64,000 nucleotides of DNA, taken from NCBI RefSeq assembly GCF_014204895.1, contig NZ_JACHMF010000001.1, forward strand, positions 6,324,001-6,388,000, read 5' to 3'. The position numbers were made by a program, and so were the translations under genes. The notes below the pieces were generated by a model, which saw only the letters and a program-made list of their open reading frames with translations, was not told the origin of the DNA and ran no database searches. Below, one piece after another: positions 41,089 through 50,367 of the stretch. Within the stretch, counting starts at the first letter, position 1; every line of letters starts with the position of its first letter. Source of the stretch: Paractinoplanes abujensis (GTDB lineage Bacteria > Actinomycetota > Actinomycetes > Mycobacteriales > Micromonosporaceae).

Positions 41089-42100
41089 TGGTCCGGTTCG
41101 GTCCGTCGACTGTCATGCGGCCCCCGTACGGAAGGATCCACTGCGGCGCCGTATGTCCGAAATCGATCCCGAAGACGACCATGGCTGACGGGTTGTAGAC
41201 GGCCAGCGCCTTGAGCACTGCCGCCCGCTGGTCCTCGCGATACCTGGCGCGTTCCCCGGCCGGCGCGGGCGCACCGAAGACGGCCGCCTTGGCCGTCGCC
41301 ACCAGCACGGCCGGAAACTGCTGGAGCAGGCCGCGCTCGCCCGCGTTGCGCAGCATCCGGAACACCTCGACGGCCGGTGGCATCTCCTCCGACGTCTCGA
41401 GCAGCAGGATCGACCCGGCGTAGCGTTCGGCGGGCAGGATCCACCGGCCCGCGGCCAGGTTCCAGTGCAGGATCTCGAGGTTGCCGCCCCACGTCGGGCC
41501 GGTCACGACCGAGCCGGGCTGGTGCCAGACCCAGCCGGGGCTGGGCACGGTGGGCTGCGGTGTGTCGAGCGACGCCGGGTCGGCCCAGTCGGACTCCTCC
41601 TCGCTGAACTCCGCCACCTCGGTGATCGGCAGATCGGTGGTCTCGAAGAGCGCGGCTCGCAGCGAGGTCAGGTGGGCGGGGTGCAGGCGGCGGGTGAGGT
41701 GCACCATCGTCGAGCCGCCGTGATAGCCGGCCACGCCGTGCGTCCACAGCCAGTTCAGCAGGTTGGTGTTGTCGGAGTAGCCGAAGTACGGCTTGGGGTC
41801 GGCCCGGAACGGCGCCGGGTCGAGGTGCGGCAGGACGGTGATCTGGTCGTCGCCGCCGATCGAGGCGAACACGGCCCGGATCGTGGGATCGGCGTAGGCG
41901 GCCATCAGGTCGGCCGCGCGGTCGGCGGCGGGCGCCCCGGGCGTACGGGTGGTGGGGAACTCGACCGGTTCGAGGCCGAGGTCCTCGCGGATGCGGCGCA
42001 GGGCCCGTTCGTGGGTGGCGGGATAGACCCCGGGGCCGGCCCACGAGGGTGAGACGACGGCGACGCGGTCGCCGGGCTGGAGTTTGGCGGGAGCGTCCAT
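41072..42100 (-). CDS. LD-carboxypeptidase / MccF-like peptidase (S66)
   Basis: This 342-residue serine peptidase of family S66 shows VAVVSPSWAGPGVYP at the N-terminus, GGDDQITVLPHLD, the nucleophile Ser109 in FGYSDNTNLLNWL, and Glu in PTWGGNLEILHW. His is in IDFGHTAPQWILPYG, which completes the Ser-Glu-His triad. Family members cleave the L,D-bond of murein tetrapeptides (recycling) or the amide of microcin C-type toxins (immunity); the sequence near the nucleophile looks more MccF-like, but this is a judgement. It follows the LuxR-type gene with 16 bases between and could be cotranscribed. Confidence 0.88.
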   Translation of the reverse strand: MDAPAKLQPGDRVAVVSPSWAGPGVYPATHERALRRIREDLGLEPVEFPTTRTPGAPAADRAADLMAAYADPTIRAVFASIGGDDQITVLPHLDPAPFRADPKPYFGYSDNTNLLNWLWTHGVAGYHGGSTMVHLTRRLHPAHLTSLRAALFETTDLPITEVAEFSEEESDWADPASLDTPQPTVPSPGWVWHQPGSVVTGPTWGGNLEILHWNLAAGRWILPAERYAGSILLLETSEEMPPAVEVFRMLRNAGERGLLQQFPAVLVATAKAAVFGAPAPAGERARYREDQRAAVLKALAVYNPSAMVVFGIDFGHTAPQWILPYGGRMTVDGPNRTITAHF

Positions 42101-42116
42101 GCTCCCGATCCAACTC

Positions 42117-42740
42117 TCAGATCATCCCGGCCCGAAGCGCATATGCCACAGCGTGGGACCGGTTGCGCAGTTTGAGCCGGTGCGTCACGCCGTAGATGAC
42201 GTTCTTGACGGTCCGCTCCGAGTAGCAGAGCTTGCCGGCGATCTCGTTGGTGTCGAAGCCGTCGGCCATCAGCCGCAGCACGTCGATCTCGCGCGGGGTC
42301 AGGCCCGAGGCGTTCAGCCCGTTCGGGGTGAGCACGTCGCGCTGCATCCGCTCGACGTGTTTGAGCAGTTCGCCGACCAGGTTGGGGGGCAGCACCCCAC
42401 CCCCGCAGGCGGCGGCCTTGACGCTGTGCGCCAGCCGGTCGGCCGAGACCGCCCCGCGCGGCAGGATCGCCACCACGCGGCACTCGACCGCGGTCAGCAG
42501 ATCGCCCTCGTCGATCTCGGACACCACCAGCACGACCGGCGCGGTGGTTTCCGCGTTGGCCCGGCGCAGGGTGGCCACCACCTCGGTGCTGAGCCGCTCG
42601 GCCGCGACCACCAGCACGTCGGCTTCGGACCGCTGGGCGTTGCGCAACACCGTGAGGTCACCGCGGAACTGGAGCAACGCGGCGAGACCGGCGTGACTGA
42701 GCGGGTCCGTCGCCTGCACAGCGACCCGGGTCTGTTCCAT
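42117..42740 (-). CDS. LuxR-type regulator with degenerate receiver
   Basis: This 207-residue protein has the size of a NarL response regulator. Its C-terminal LuxR helix-turn-helix is intact (LTPREIDVLRLMADGFDTNEIAGKLCYSERTVKNVIYGVTHRL, ~145-190). The N-terminal receiver has lost the phosphoacceptor: the strand that should end in Asp reads ADVLVVAAERL, and the conserved Lys position is Arg (ILPRG). It therefore probably works without phosphorylation. It is divergent from the SARP gene; 11-base-spaced repeats lie between. No kinase is nearby. Confidence 0.85.
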   Translation of the reverse strand: MEQTRVAVQATDPLSHAGLAALLQFRGDLTVLRNAQRSEADVLVVAAERLSTEVVATLRRANAETTAPVVLVVSEIDEGDLLTAVECRVVAILPRGAVSADRLAHSVKAAACGGGVLPPNLVGELLKHVERMQRDVLTPNGLNASGLTPREIDVLRLMADGFDTNEIAGKLCYSERTVKNVIYGVTHRLKLRNRSHAVAYALRAGMI

Positions 42741-42785
42741 GGCTGCCTCCCCACTACGTCAGGGAAGTCAGTGTCGGAAACGGGC

Positions 42786-42812
42786 CTTCAGGGAACCTTC
42801 ACGGATTCTTCA
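42786..42812 (+). promoter_or_regulatory. Three CTTCA direct repeats at 11-base pitch
   Basis: CTTCA occurs at 42786, 42797 and 42808, spaced exactly 11 bases (one helical turn). Direct repeats of this pitch are the typical binding pattern of SARP regulators and of streptomycete PhoP. They lie between the divergent LuxR-type gene and the SARP gene. Confidence 0.55.
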
Positions 42813-42911
42813 TCGCACACCGGTGGCCGATGAACCAGTTCAGCAGAGGCCGGTGGCAGTGCGGAAGGACGACGGCTCATGAGTGCCCGTCCGTGCGGTT
42901 TGTGTTATCCA

Positions 42912-42940
42912 TTGACACCCGGCCCGTCTCCCTCAATGTT
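42912..42940 (+). promoter_or_regulatory. Candidate promoter of the SARP gene
   Basis: TTGACA (42912-42917), 17 bases, AATGTT (42935-42940). The -35 is perfect and the -10 weak. It is 26 bases before the GTG start, with GGGAGG as ribosome site. Confidence 0.5.
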
Positions 42941-42965
42941 GACAGCAACCGACCCGGGAGGACAC

Positions 42966-45900
42966 GTGGCGAACGTGCGCGTCAGCGTGCTCGGGCCGGT
43001 GCGTGCCTGGATCGACGAGCGCGAGGTCGAACTCGGGCCGGCTCGGCAGCGGGCGGTCTTCGCGGTGCTGGCCGCGCACGCGGGGCGGGTCGTGGGGCGC
43101 GACGAGCTGATCACCGCGATCTGGGGCGACTCGGCGCCGGTCACCGCCGTGGGCAGCATCTACACGTACGTTTCGGGGCTGCGCCGCGCGCTCGGTCAGG
43201 CCCACCTGAGCACCGGGTCGGGCGGCTACCAACTGCGGGTCGAGCCCGGCGACCTCGACTCGGCCCGGTTCCAGCGGTTGCGGACGGCCGCGGCCGAGCT
43301 GCTCGCGGCGGGCGACGCGACCGGCGCGGTGGCCCGGCTCGACGAGGCGCTGGCCCTGTGGCGGGGTGACGCGTACGCGACCCTGGCCGGCCCGTTCCTC
43401 GAGCTCGATCGGCAACGGCTGGCCGAGCTGCGACTGGCCGCGGCCGAGCAGCGGGCCCGGCTGCGCCTCGAGGCCGGTGGCGACGACGGGCTGGTCGCCG
43501 AGCTGACCGCGCTGGTCCGCGACCATCCGCTGCACGAGCCCCTGCACGAGTTGCTGATGCGCGCGCTGCACCGGGCCGGGCGGCACGGCGAGGCGCTGGA
43601 GGCGTTCCGCACGGCCCGCCGCACGCTCGTCGCCGAGCTGGGCATCGAGCCGGGCCCGGCGCTGCGCGCGTTGCAGCGGCAACTGCTCTCCGGGTCCGGC
43701 GATCGCGAGGCGGGCCCGGGTCGCCCGGGCCAGGAGCAGCGCACGGTGGTGCCGACGCCGATCGCCAAGGCGTTGCGCGACGGTCTGGGCGCCCGCTCAT
43801 GGGTGGGCCGGGTGGCCGAGATTGATCATCTTCGTGGTCTGGTGCGCGCGGTCGCCGCCGGGACCGGCAACGCGGTGTGGATCTCCGGCGAGCCCGGCAT
43901 CGGCAAGACCGAGCTGCTCACCCACGCGTTCGCCGACGCCGCCCGCTTCGGCTGCCGGGTCGCCTGGGGCGCGGCCGACCAGCTGGGCTCGCGCGTGCCG
44001 CTGCAGGTGCTGTCGCGGGCCCTGGGCCTGGGCACGGGGGCCGAGCCGGTCGACGACCAGATCGTGGCCGCCGTGCGCTCGGCCTGCGCCGCCGGCCCGC
44101 TGGTGCTGGTCGTGGACGACATGCAGTGGGCCGACAGCGCCACCGTACGGGTCTGGGAACGGCTGCTCGGCCTGGTCGGCAAGCTGCCGCTGCTGCTGGT
44201 CGCGGCGGCCCGGCCCGACACGCACCAGGCTGATCTGCGCCGCAAGGTCCTGGCCCGCCAGCGCATGCCGCTCGATCTGGGCCCGCTGGCCCCGGCCGAC
44301 CTCGACCGCATGGTGGCCGCCCTGGTCGGGGCCCCGCCCGGCGAAAATCTGCGCGCGATCGCCGCCCGCTCCGGCGGCAACCCGCTCTTCGCCCGCGAGC
44401 TGGTGGCGGCGCTGCGGCAGCGGGACGCGGTCGAGATCAGCGGCGGGCGGGCCGACATCGGTCCCGAGGTGACCGTCGACCCGCCGCAGACCCTGCTCGA
44501 CGCGGTACACGCGGCGCTCGACGTGCTCTCCCCCGAGACCCGCGAGGTGCTGCGGCTGGCCGCGCTGCTGGGGTCGGAGTTCTCGGTCAGCGAGGTCGTG
44601 GCGGTGACCGGGCGTTCGGCGCTCGACCTGGTGAACGCGCTGGAGGAGGCGCTGGCGGCCGCCGTGCTGGTGGACAGCGGCACCGACCTGGCGTTCCGGC
44701 ACCCGTTCCTGCGGCAGGCGCTGGTCGCCAGCGTGCCGCCGGCCCTGCGCGCGGGTCTGCACCGGCACGCGGCCGAGGTGCTGGCGGCCGGGGGCAGCCC
44801 GCTCACCCGGGTCGCCGAGCAGCTCAACGCGTCGGCCCCGGTGGTCGACTCGTGGGTGTTGAACTGGCTGGTCACCCACCACGCGGCGGTGGTGCGCCGG
44901 GCGCCGCAGATCGCGGGCGACCTGATCCGCCGTACGCTCGCCACCGAGCTGCCGTCGGCCGAGGAGCGCGGCGTGCTGCTGGTCGCCCTGGTCCGGCTCG
45001 AGTTCCGGCAGGGCCGCACGCCGATGAACCAGGCCGAGGAGGCGATGAGCCTGGCCGCCGACCCGGGCGACCGGGCCGAGATGCGGCAGTTGCTGGCCAC
45101 GATGCGCCACCGCCGCGGCGAGACGGCCGAGGCCGTGGCGATGCTGCGCGACGCGGCCGACGACGAGCGGGTCCCGGCGATCTGGCGGACTCGGCACCGG
45201 GTGCTGCTGGCCAACATCCGCCGTGGCGACCTGGACGACCTGGACGCGGCCGAGCGGCGGGCGCGGGCCGTGCACGACGAGGCGCAGGCGGCCGGTCAGC
45301 CCTACGAGACCGCGTTCGCCCTGCAGACGATCTGGCTGACCAGCTCGATCCGGCGTGATCACGAACGCGCGCTGGAGCATGTGGACCGGGCGCTCGCGGT
45401 GGTGCGGGACGAACCGGCGCTGGCCGACACCTACGTCGACCTGCTCGACAACCGGCTGTTCTCGCTGCAAAATCTCGACCGGCTCGACGAGGCCCAGGAG
45501 ACGCTGCGCACCGCGCCGGCCGGCTTGCAGGTGGCGGCGGCGGTGCAGGACTACTGGCTGGGCCGGTGGGACGAGGCGCTGACCGAGGTCGGCGCGGTCA
45601 CCGAGGACGGTCCGGGCGTGACGTTCCACGGCCGGCGCGAACCGGGCGCAGTGACGATGCTGGTGCACGGGGTGGCGGCCCTGATCGCGCTGCACCGCGA
45701 CGCCCCCGATCTGGCCGCGGCCCACCTGGGCGCGGCCGACGCCGTGCCGGCCAGCGAGGCCGAGCGCGAGAACTGCGACTTCCTGCTGGTCGCGCGGGCG
45801 CTGGCGGCCGAGCAGCAGGACCGGCCGGCCGAGGCGCTCGATCTGCTCGGCCCGCTGCTGCAACCGGCGTACGCGCCGATGATGCTGCGCCACCAATGGC

Positions 45901-46232
45901 TGCCCGACGTGCTGCGGCTGGCCCAGCGGCAGCGACGTCCGGACGTGGCCGAGCGGGCCGCCACGATCTGCGCGACCGAGGCCGCGCGCGAGGTCCGGCC
46001 GGCCCGGGCGTATGCGGCCAACTTGCGCTGCCAGGCGCTGCTGCTGGGCGATCCGGCCCCGGCCCGGGCCGCCGCCGCGCACTATCGCAAAGTCGGCCGG
46101 GTGCTCGAGCTGGCGTCCGCGCTGGAGGACGCCGCGCTGCTCAGCGGGGAGCGTCCCGAGGAGGCGCGGCGCTTGTTCGCCTCGATGTCGGCGCGCTGGG
46201 ACGTCGCGCGCACATCGACATCCATGGTTTGA
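42966..46232 (+). CDS. SARP-type regulator with AAA ATPase and TPR domains
   Basis: This 1,088-residue AfsR-like activator has an N-terminal winged helix (VSVLGPVRAWIDEREVELGPARQRAVFAVLAAHAGRVVGRDELITAIWGD, ~3-95) and a bacterial transcriptional activation domain (~98-240). An AAA/NACHT-like ATPase follows, with Walker A GEPGIGKTELL (~305) and Walker B LVLVVDDMQWAD (~380). A long helical C-terminal part has weak TPR-like repeats. There is no C-terminal LuxR domain. GTG 42966 has GGGAGG upstream; upstream in-frame starts lack one. It could control the sugar locus downstream or a remote secondary metabolite cluster; nothing in the window decides this. Confidence 0.9.
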   Translation: MANVRVSVLGPVRAWIDEREVELGPARQRAVFAVLAAHAGRVVGRDELITAIWGDSAPVTAVGSIYTYVSGLRRALGQAHLSTGSGGYQLRVEPGDLDSARFQRLRTAAAELLAAGDATGAVARLDEALALWRGDAYATLAGPFLELDRQRLAELRLAAAEQRARLRLEAGGDDGLVAELTALVRDHPLHEPLHELLMRALHRAGRHGEALEAFRTARRTLVAELGIEPGPALRALQRQLLSGSGDREAGPGRPGQEQRTVVPTPIAKALRDGLGARSWVGRVAEIDHLRGLVRAVAAGTGNAVWISGEPGIGKTELLTHAFADAARFGCRVAWGAADQLGSRVPLQVLSRALGLGTGAEPVDDQIVAAVRSACAAGPLVLVVDDMQWADSATVRVWERLLGLVGKLPLLLVAAARPDTHQADLRRKVLARQRMPLDLGPLAPADLDRMVAALVGAPPGENLRAIAARSGGNPLFARELVAALRQRDAVEISGGRADIGPEVTVDPPQTLLDAVHAALDVLSPETREVLRLAALLGSEFSVSEVVAVTGRSALDLVNALEEALAAAVLVDSGTDLAFRHPFLRQALVASVPPALRAGLHRHAAEVLAAGGSPLTRVAEQLNASAPVVDSWVLNWLVTHHAAVVRRAPQIAGDLIRRTLATELPSAEERGVLLVALVRLEFRQGRTPMNQAEEAMSLAADPGDRAEMRQLLATMRHRRGETAEAVAMLRDAADDERVPAIWRTRHRVLLANIRRGDLDDLDAAERRARAVHDEAQAAGQPYETAFALQTIWLTSSIRRDHERALEHVDRALAVVRDEPALADTYVDLLDNRLFSLQNLDRLDEAQETLRTAPAGLQVAAAVQDYWLGRWDEALTEVGAVTEDGPGVTFHGRREPGAVTMLVHGVAALIALHRDAPDLAAAHLGAADAVPASEAERENCDFLLVARALAAEQQDRPAEALDLLGPLLQPAYAPMMLRHQWLPDVLRLAQRQRRPDVAERAATICATEAAREVRPARAYAANLRCQALLLGDPAPARAAAAHYRKVGRVLELASALEDAALLSGERPEEARRLFASMSARWDVARTSTSMV

Positions 46233-46253
46233 TCCTGTTCGGAGCGCCGGTTT

Positions 46254-46278
46254 CGCGTATCGAAGGTTTTGATACACG
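46254..46278. promoter_or_regulatory. Inverted repeat, candidate operator of the arabinoside/galactoside locus
   Basis: Arms CGCGTATCGAA and TTTGATACACG (9 of 11 positions pair) surround three bases, 115 bases upstream of the binding-protein start. The related elements GTTCGTTATTGC (46278), GTTCGATAGTGC (46321) and GTTCGTCTATTGC (47539) lie upstream of the binding-protein and GH2 genes. TTGACA at 46309 may be the -35. Confidence 0.5.
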
Positions 46279-46392
46279 TTCGTTATTGCGCGGCTCTGCG
46301 CTCATGCCTTGACAGAAAAAGTTCGATAGTGCGTGAATGTGTTTCCAGGTGGTTACTCCCCGGTGTCACATCCACCACTAAGGAGCTCTGTC

Positions 46393-47475
46393 ATGAGCGT
46401 TTCCCCCGGCCGCTGGCGGCCGGCGGCCGCGATTTTCGGTGCGGCCCTTCTCTTCCTCAGCGCCTGCGCGAAGTCCGAGGACGACGGCACGGCATCGTCC
46501 GGCGCGGCCGCCCCCTCGGCCGGCGCCCAGGTCGTGCAGTCGGCCAGTGCGGGCGGTCCGACGTGCACGCTCGACCAGTACGGCGGCACCAAGATCGACC
46601 TGAAGACGGCGAAGGTCGGCTTCTCGCAGTCGGAGAAGGAGGCGAACCCCTTCCGCATCGCCGAGACGCAGTCCATCAAGGACGAGGCGGCGAAGCTGGG
46701 CATCACCAGCCTCACCACGACCAACGCCAACTCGCAGTTCAACAAGCAGATCAGCGACGTCGAGCAGATGATCGACTCGGGTGTGCAGCTGCTGGTCATC
46801 GCCCCGCTCAACTCGGACGGCTGGGACTCCGTCTTCGCCAAGGCGTCGGCCAAGAAGGTTCCGATCATCACGATCGACCGCAAGATCAACGCCACCGCCT
46901 GCAAGGACTACCTGACCTTCATCGGGTCGGACTTCGCCGAGCAGGGCAAGCGCGCGGCCGACGAGATGGCCAAGGCGATGGGCAACAAGGGCAAGGTCGC
47001 GATCCTGCTCGGCTCGCCCGGCAACAACGTGACCACGCTGCGGACGAGCGGCTTCAAGGACCAGATCGCCAAGATCGCGCCGGACATTCAGGTCGTCTTC
47101 GAACAGACGGGCAACTTCTCGCGCGAGGAAGGGCAGAAAGTCACCGAGCAACTACTGCAGTCCAACCCGGACATCAACGGCATCTACGGCGAGAACGACG
47201 AGATGGCGCTCGGCGCCATCACCGCACTCAAGGGTGCCGCCAAGAAGGCCGGTGACGTGAAGGTCGTGTCGATCGACGGCACGAAGGGCGCAGTGCAGGC
47301 CATTGTGGATGGCTGGGCGTCCGCGGTGATCGAGTCGAACCCGCGTTTCGGCCCCCTCGCGTTCGAGACCGCGACCAAGTTCTTCGGCGGTGAGCCGGTC
47401 GGCCAGGACATCATCATCCAGGACCGCCAATACGGCACGGACAACGCCAAGACGGACATCAGCTCCGCTTACTGA
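46393..47475 (+). CDS. Sugar ABC substrate-binding lipoprotein (YtfQ-like)
   Basis: This 360-residue periplasmic-binding-protein-I-fold lipoprotein has lipobox LSAC with lipidated Cys25 and a Ser/Ala-rich linker to ~70. The mature domain shows VGFSQSEKEANPFRIAETQSIKDEA, the E-x-N-P-FR segment characteristic of YtfQ and related furanose-binding proteins. LLVIAPLNSDGWD, ITIDRKINA and YGENDEMALGAITALK follow. ATG 46393 follows AAGGAG. It probably captures galactofuranose or arabinose released by the GH2 enzyme next door. Its ATPase and two permeases lie beyond that enzyme at 50.4-53.9 kb. Confidence 0.88.
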   Translation: MSVSPGRWRPAAAIFGAALLFLSACAKSEDDGTASSGAAAPSAGAQVVQSASAGGPTCTLDQYGGTKIDLKTAKVGFSQSEKEANPFRIAETQSIKDEAAKLGITSLTTTNANSQFNKQISDVEQMIDSGVQLLVIAPLNSDGWDSVFAKASAKKVPIITIDRKINATACKDYLTFIGSDFAEQGKRAADEMAKAMGNKGKVAILLGSPGNNVTTLRTSGFKDQIAKIAPDIQVVFEQTGNFSREEGQKVTEQLLQSNPDINGIYGENDEMALGAITALKGAAKKAGDVKVVSIDGTKGAVQAIVDGWASAVIESNPRFGPLAFETATKFFGGEPVGQDIIIQDRQYGTDNAKTDISSAY

Positions 47476-47482
47476 GCGACGG

Positions 47483-47511
47483 GCCCGGGTGGCGAACGAG
47501 GCCATCCGGGC
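47483..47511 (+). terminator. Hairpin after the binding-protein gene
   Basis: GCCCGGGTGGC, loop gaacgag, GCCATCCGGGC (one G-T pair), eight bases after the binding-protein stop. It probably acts as a terminator or 3' stabiliser; the GH2 gene has its own upstream region. Confidence 0.6.
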
Positions 47512-47620
47512 ATTTCCGCGCAGGCAAGAAACATAGAAGTTCGTCTATTGCTGGCTCGTGTGCGATCACGTCAGTATGTGTGCATCCCCGCACGGCTCAC
47601 TCTTTCGAAGGAGAGAGAAC

Positions 47621-50359
47621 GTGACTGCACATCCCCGGAGGCTTCTCGCCCTCGCCGTCGCGGCCCTCACGGCCTGCGCCGGCTTAGTGGTCACCGCCTC
47701 GCCCGCAGCAGCGTTCGTCCCGAAGACGCCCCCGCTGACCACCCCGTGGACCAACCAGGTCAGCACGACCAACCCGCTCCCCGAGTACCCCCGCCCCCAG
47801 CTGACCCGCACCGACTGGCAGAGCCTCAACGGCATCTGGCAGTTCGCCGGAGCGTCGAACATCAACACTCCGCCGACGGGTCAGACCCTCGGTGAGGAGA
47901 TCCTCGTGCCGTACCCGATCGAGAGCGCGCTCTCCGGGATCATGCGGCGTCAGGACTACTCGTACTACCGCCGCACGTTCACCGTCCCGGCCGGCTGGTC
48001 GGGCCGGAACGTGCAGCTCAACTTCGGCGCCGTCGACTGGCAGTCCAAGGTGTGGGTCAACGGCACGCTGCTCGGCACTCACGAGGGCGGTTACGACAAG
48101 TTCTCGTACGACATCACGAGCGCGCTGCGCAGCGGCAGCAACGAGATCATCGTCGGCGTCTGGGACCCCACCGACGGTCAGGACATCCCGGTCGGCAAGC
48201 AGCGCCTGAGCCGCGGCGGCATCTGGTACACGCCGTACTCGGGAATCTGGCAGACGGTGTGGCTGGAGCCGACCAACTCGGCCCGCATCACCCGGCTCGA
48301 CACCACCCCCAACGTGCCGGCCGGAGGGCTCGACCTGGTCGTGCAGGCCGCCAACGCGGGCGGTCAGCAGGTCACCGCGCAGGTGCTCAACGGCGGCACG
48401 GTCGTCGGTTCGGCCACCGGCACGGTCGGCTCGTCGTTCCGGATCCCGGTGCCCAACGCGCGCCTCTGGACCCCCGACGATCCTTTCCTGTACGACTTGC
48501 GCGTCACGCTGGCCAGTGGTGACGCGGTCGGCGGGTACTTCGGCATGCGCTCGCTGGGCAAGGCGATGCTGGGCGGGGTGCTGCGCCCGACGCTCAACGG
48601 CAAGTTCGTCTTCCAGCTGGGCACGCTCGACCAGGGCTACTGGCCCGACGGCATCTCGACCGCACCCACCGACGCCGCCCTGCGCTTCGACCTCGAACAG
48701 CAGAAGGCACTCGGCTTCACCATGGTGCGCAAGCACATCAAGGTCGAGAACGACCGCTGGTTCTACTGGGCTGACCGGCTGGGCCTGATGGTCTGGCAGG
48801 ACATGCCCGCACTGGCCAGTGGCCGCGAGCCGTCGGCGGTGGGACGCACCCGGTTCGAGAAGGAACTCAAGGAGATGATCGACGAGCACAAGGGCATCAC
48901 GTCGATCGTGCAGTGGGTGCCCTTCAACGAGGGCTGGGGCGAATACGACGCGGGCCGGATCGCCGATCTGGTCAAAAGCTGGGACGCGACCCGGATGGTC
49001 AACCACAACTCCGGCTCCAACTGCTGCGACTCCGACCCTGACCCGGGCAACGGCGACGTCATCGACGACCACATGTACGTCGGCCCCGGCATCACCCGCC
49101 CGCCGACGGCCACCCGCTTCGTGGTCAACGGCGAGTACGGCGGCCTGGGCCTGCGCGTCGCCGGGCACGAGTGGCCGACCACGGGCAAGTTCGCGTACGA
49201 GTGGCTGCCCGACTCCAACGCCCTGACCAGCCGCTACGTGCAGATCACGAGCCGGATGGTCGACCTGATCAACGGCAACGGGTTGTCCGGCTCCGTCTAC
49301 ACCGAGCCGACCGACGTGGAGGAGGAGCTCAACGGCTTCTTCACGTACGACCGGCAGATCCGCAAGATGGACTTCGCCCGCGTCCGTGAGGTCAACACGC
49401 GGGTCCTGGGTGCGGCCAACGGCACGACGCTCTCGCTCAACCGGCCCGCCTCGCTGCGCGTCACCACGCCCGGCTACACCAACCGTTACCTGCGGCACGC
49501 GGACGGCGCGGCCCGCACCGACGTGATCACCACGTCGAGTTCGACCACCGACCGGCAGGACGCCACCTATTACGTACGGCCCGGCCTGTCCAACGCCTCC
49601 TGCTATTCGTTCGAGTCGCGCAACTTCCCAGGGCAGTACCTGCGGCACCGCGACTCCCGGGTGTATCGCGAGGCCAACAACGGCGGGTCCTTCGCCGGGG
49701 ACGCGACCTTCTGCGCCCGGCCCGGCCTCTCCGGCGGCGGCACGTCGCTCGAGTCGGCCAACTTCCCCGGCCGCTACCTGCGCCACCGCGCCGAGCAGGT
49801 GTGGGTCGAGGCGAGCACCGGCGGCTCGTTCAACGACGACGCCACCTGGGCCGTCGGCTTGCCCCTGTGGCGCAGCGGGGCCGACCTGACCGTGGGTCAG
49901 AGCCGGTCGTTCCGGGTCACCACGACCGGCTACGACAACCGCTATCTGCGGCACCGTGACAACCTGGCCCGCACCGACGTCATCTCGGCGTCGAGCGCCC
50001 AGGTCGACCGGCAGGACGCGACGTGGATCGTCCGCACCGGTCTGGCCGACAACAGCTGCTACACGTTCGAGTCGGTCAACTACCCCGGTCAGTTCCTCCG
50101 GCACGCCGGCTACCGGCTGCAGAAGGCGACCAACGACGGGAGCGCGACGTTCCAGCAGGACGCCACGTTCTGCGCCCAGCCCGGCCTCAACGGCGGATCG
50201 GGCAACGTCTCGCTCGAATCACTCAACTATCCCGGTTACTACTGGCGCCACTACGGCGAAGCGGTTTACATCGCCACCAACGGCGGTGGCAACACATGGG
50301 ACAGCGCCGGCAGCTACAACGCCGACGTGACCTGGAACAACGCGGCCCCGCTGGGGTAG
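47621..50359 (+). CDS. Secreted GH2 glycoside hydrolase with two AbfB domains
   Basis: This 912-residue exported enzyme has a signal peptide of ~34 residues (RRLLALAVAALTACAG ... SPAAA). A GH2 jelly-roll (~45-210; SYYRRTFTVPAGWSGRNV, LGTHEGGYDKFSYDIT), an immunoglobulin-like domain (~215-310) and a TIM barrel follow, with the acid/base Glu in FNEGWGEYD (~436) and nucleophile Glu in VNGEYGGLG (~505). Two C-terminal beta-trefoil AbfB/CBM42-like domains (~610-755 and ~760-912) carry repeated YLRH motifs. AbfB domains bind arabinofuranose side chains, so the target is likely an arabinan, arabinogalactan or arabinoxylan. GTG 47621 has GAAGGAGA. Confidence 0.88.
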   Translation: MTAHPRRLLALAVAALTACAGLVVTASPAAAFVPKTPPLTTPWTNQVSTTNPLPEYPRPQLTRTDWQSLNGIWQFAGASNINTPPTGQTLGEEILVPYPIESALSGIMRRQDYSYYRRTFTVPAGWSGRNVQLNFGAVDWQSKVWVNGTLLGTHEGGYDKFSYDITSALRSGSNEIIVGVWDPTDGQDIPVGKQRLSRGGIWYTPYSGIWQTVWLEPTNSARITRLDTTPNVPAGGLDLVVQAANAGGQQVTAQVLNGGTVVGSATGTVGSSFRIPVPNARLWTPDDPFLYDLRVTLASGDAVGGYFGMRSLGKAMLGGVLRPTLNGKFVFQLGTLDQGYWPDGISTAPTDAALRFDLEQQKALGFTMVRKHIKVENDRWFYWADRLGLMVWQDMPALASGREPSAVGRTRFEKELKEMIDEHKGITSIVQWVPFNEGWGEYDAGRIADLVKSWDATRMVNHNSGSNCCDSDPDPGNGDVIDDHMYVGPGITRPPTATRFVVNGEYGGLGLRVAGHEWPTTGKFAYEWLPDSNALTSRYVQITSRMVDLINGNGLSGSVYTEPTDVEEELNGFFTYDRQIRKMDFARVREVNTRVLGAANGTTLSLNRPASLRVTTPGYTNRYLRHADGAARTDVITTSSSTTDRQDATYYVRPGLSNASCYSFESRNFPGQYLRHRDSRVYREANNGGSFAGDATFCARPGLSGGGTSLESANFPGRYLRHRAEQVWVEASTGGSFNDDATWAVGLPLWRSGADLTVGQSRSFRVTTTGYDNRYLRHRDNLARTDVISASSAQVDRQDATWIVRTGLADNSCYTFESVNYPGQFLRHAGYRLQKATNDGSATFQQDATFCAQPGLNGGSGNVSLESLNYPGYYWRHYGEAVYIATNGGGNTWDSAGSYNADVTWNNAAPLG

Positions 50360-50367
50360 CCACAACC

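Noticed and set aside
43797..46277. 826-codon minus-strand frame over the SARP gene
   Set aside because: Antisense shadow; the + strand carries BTAD and Walker motifs.
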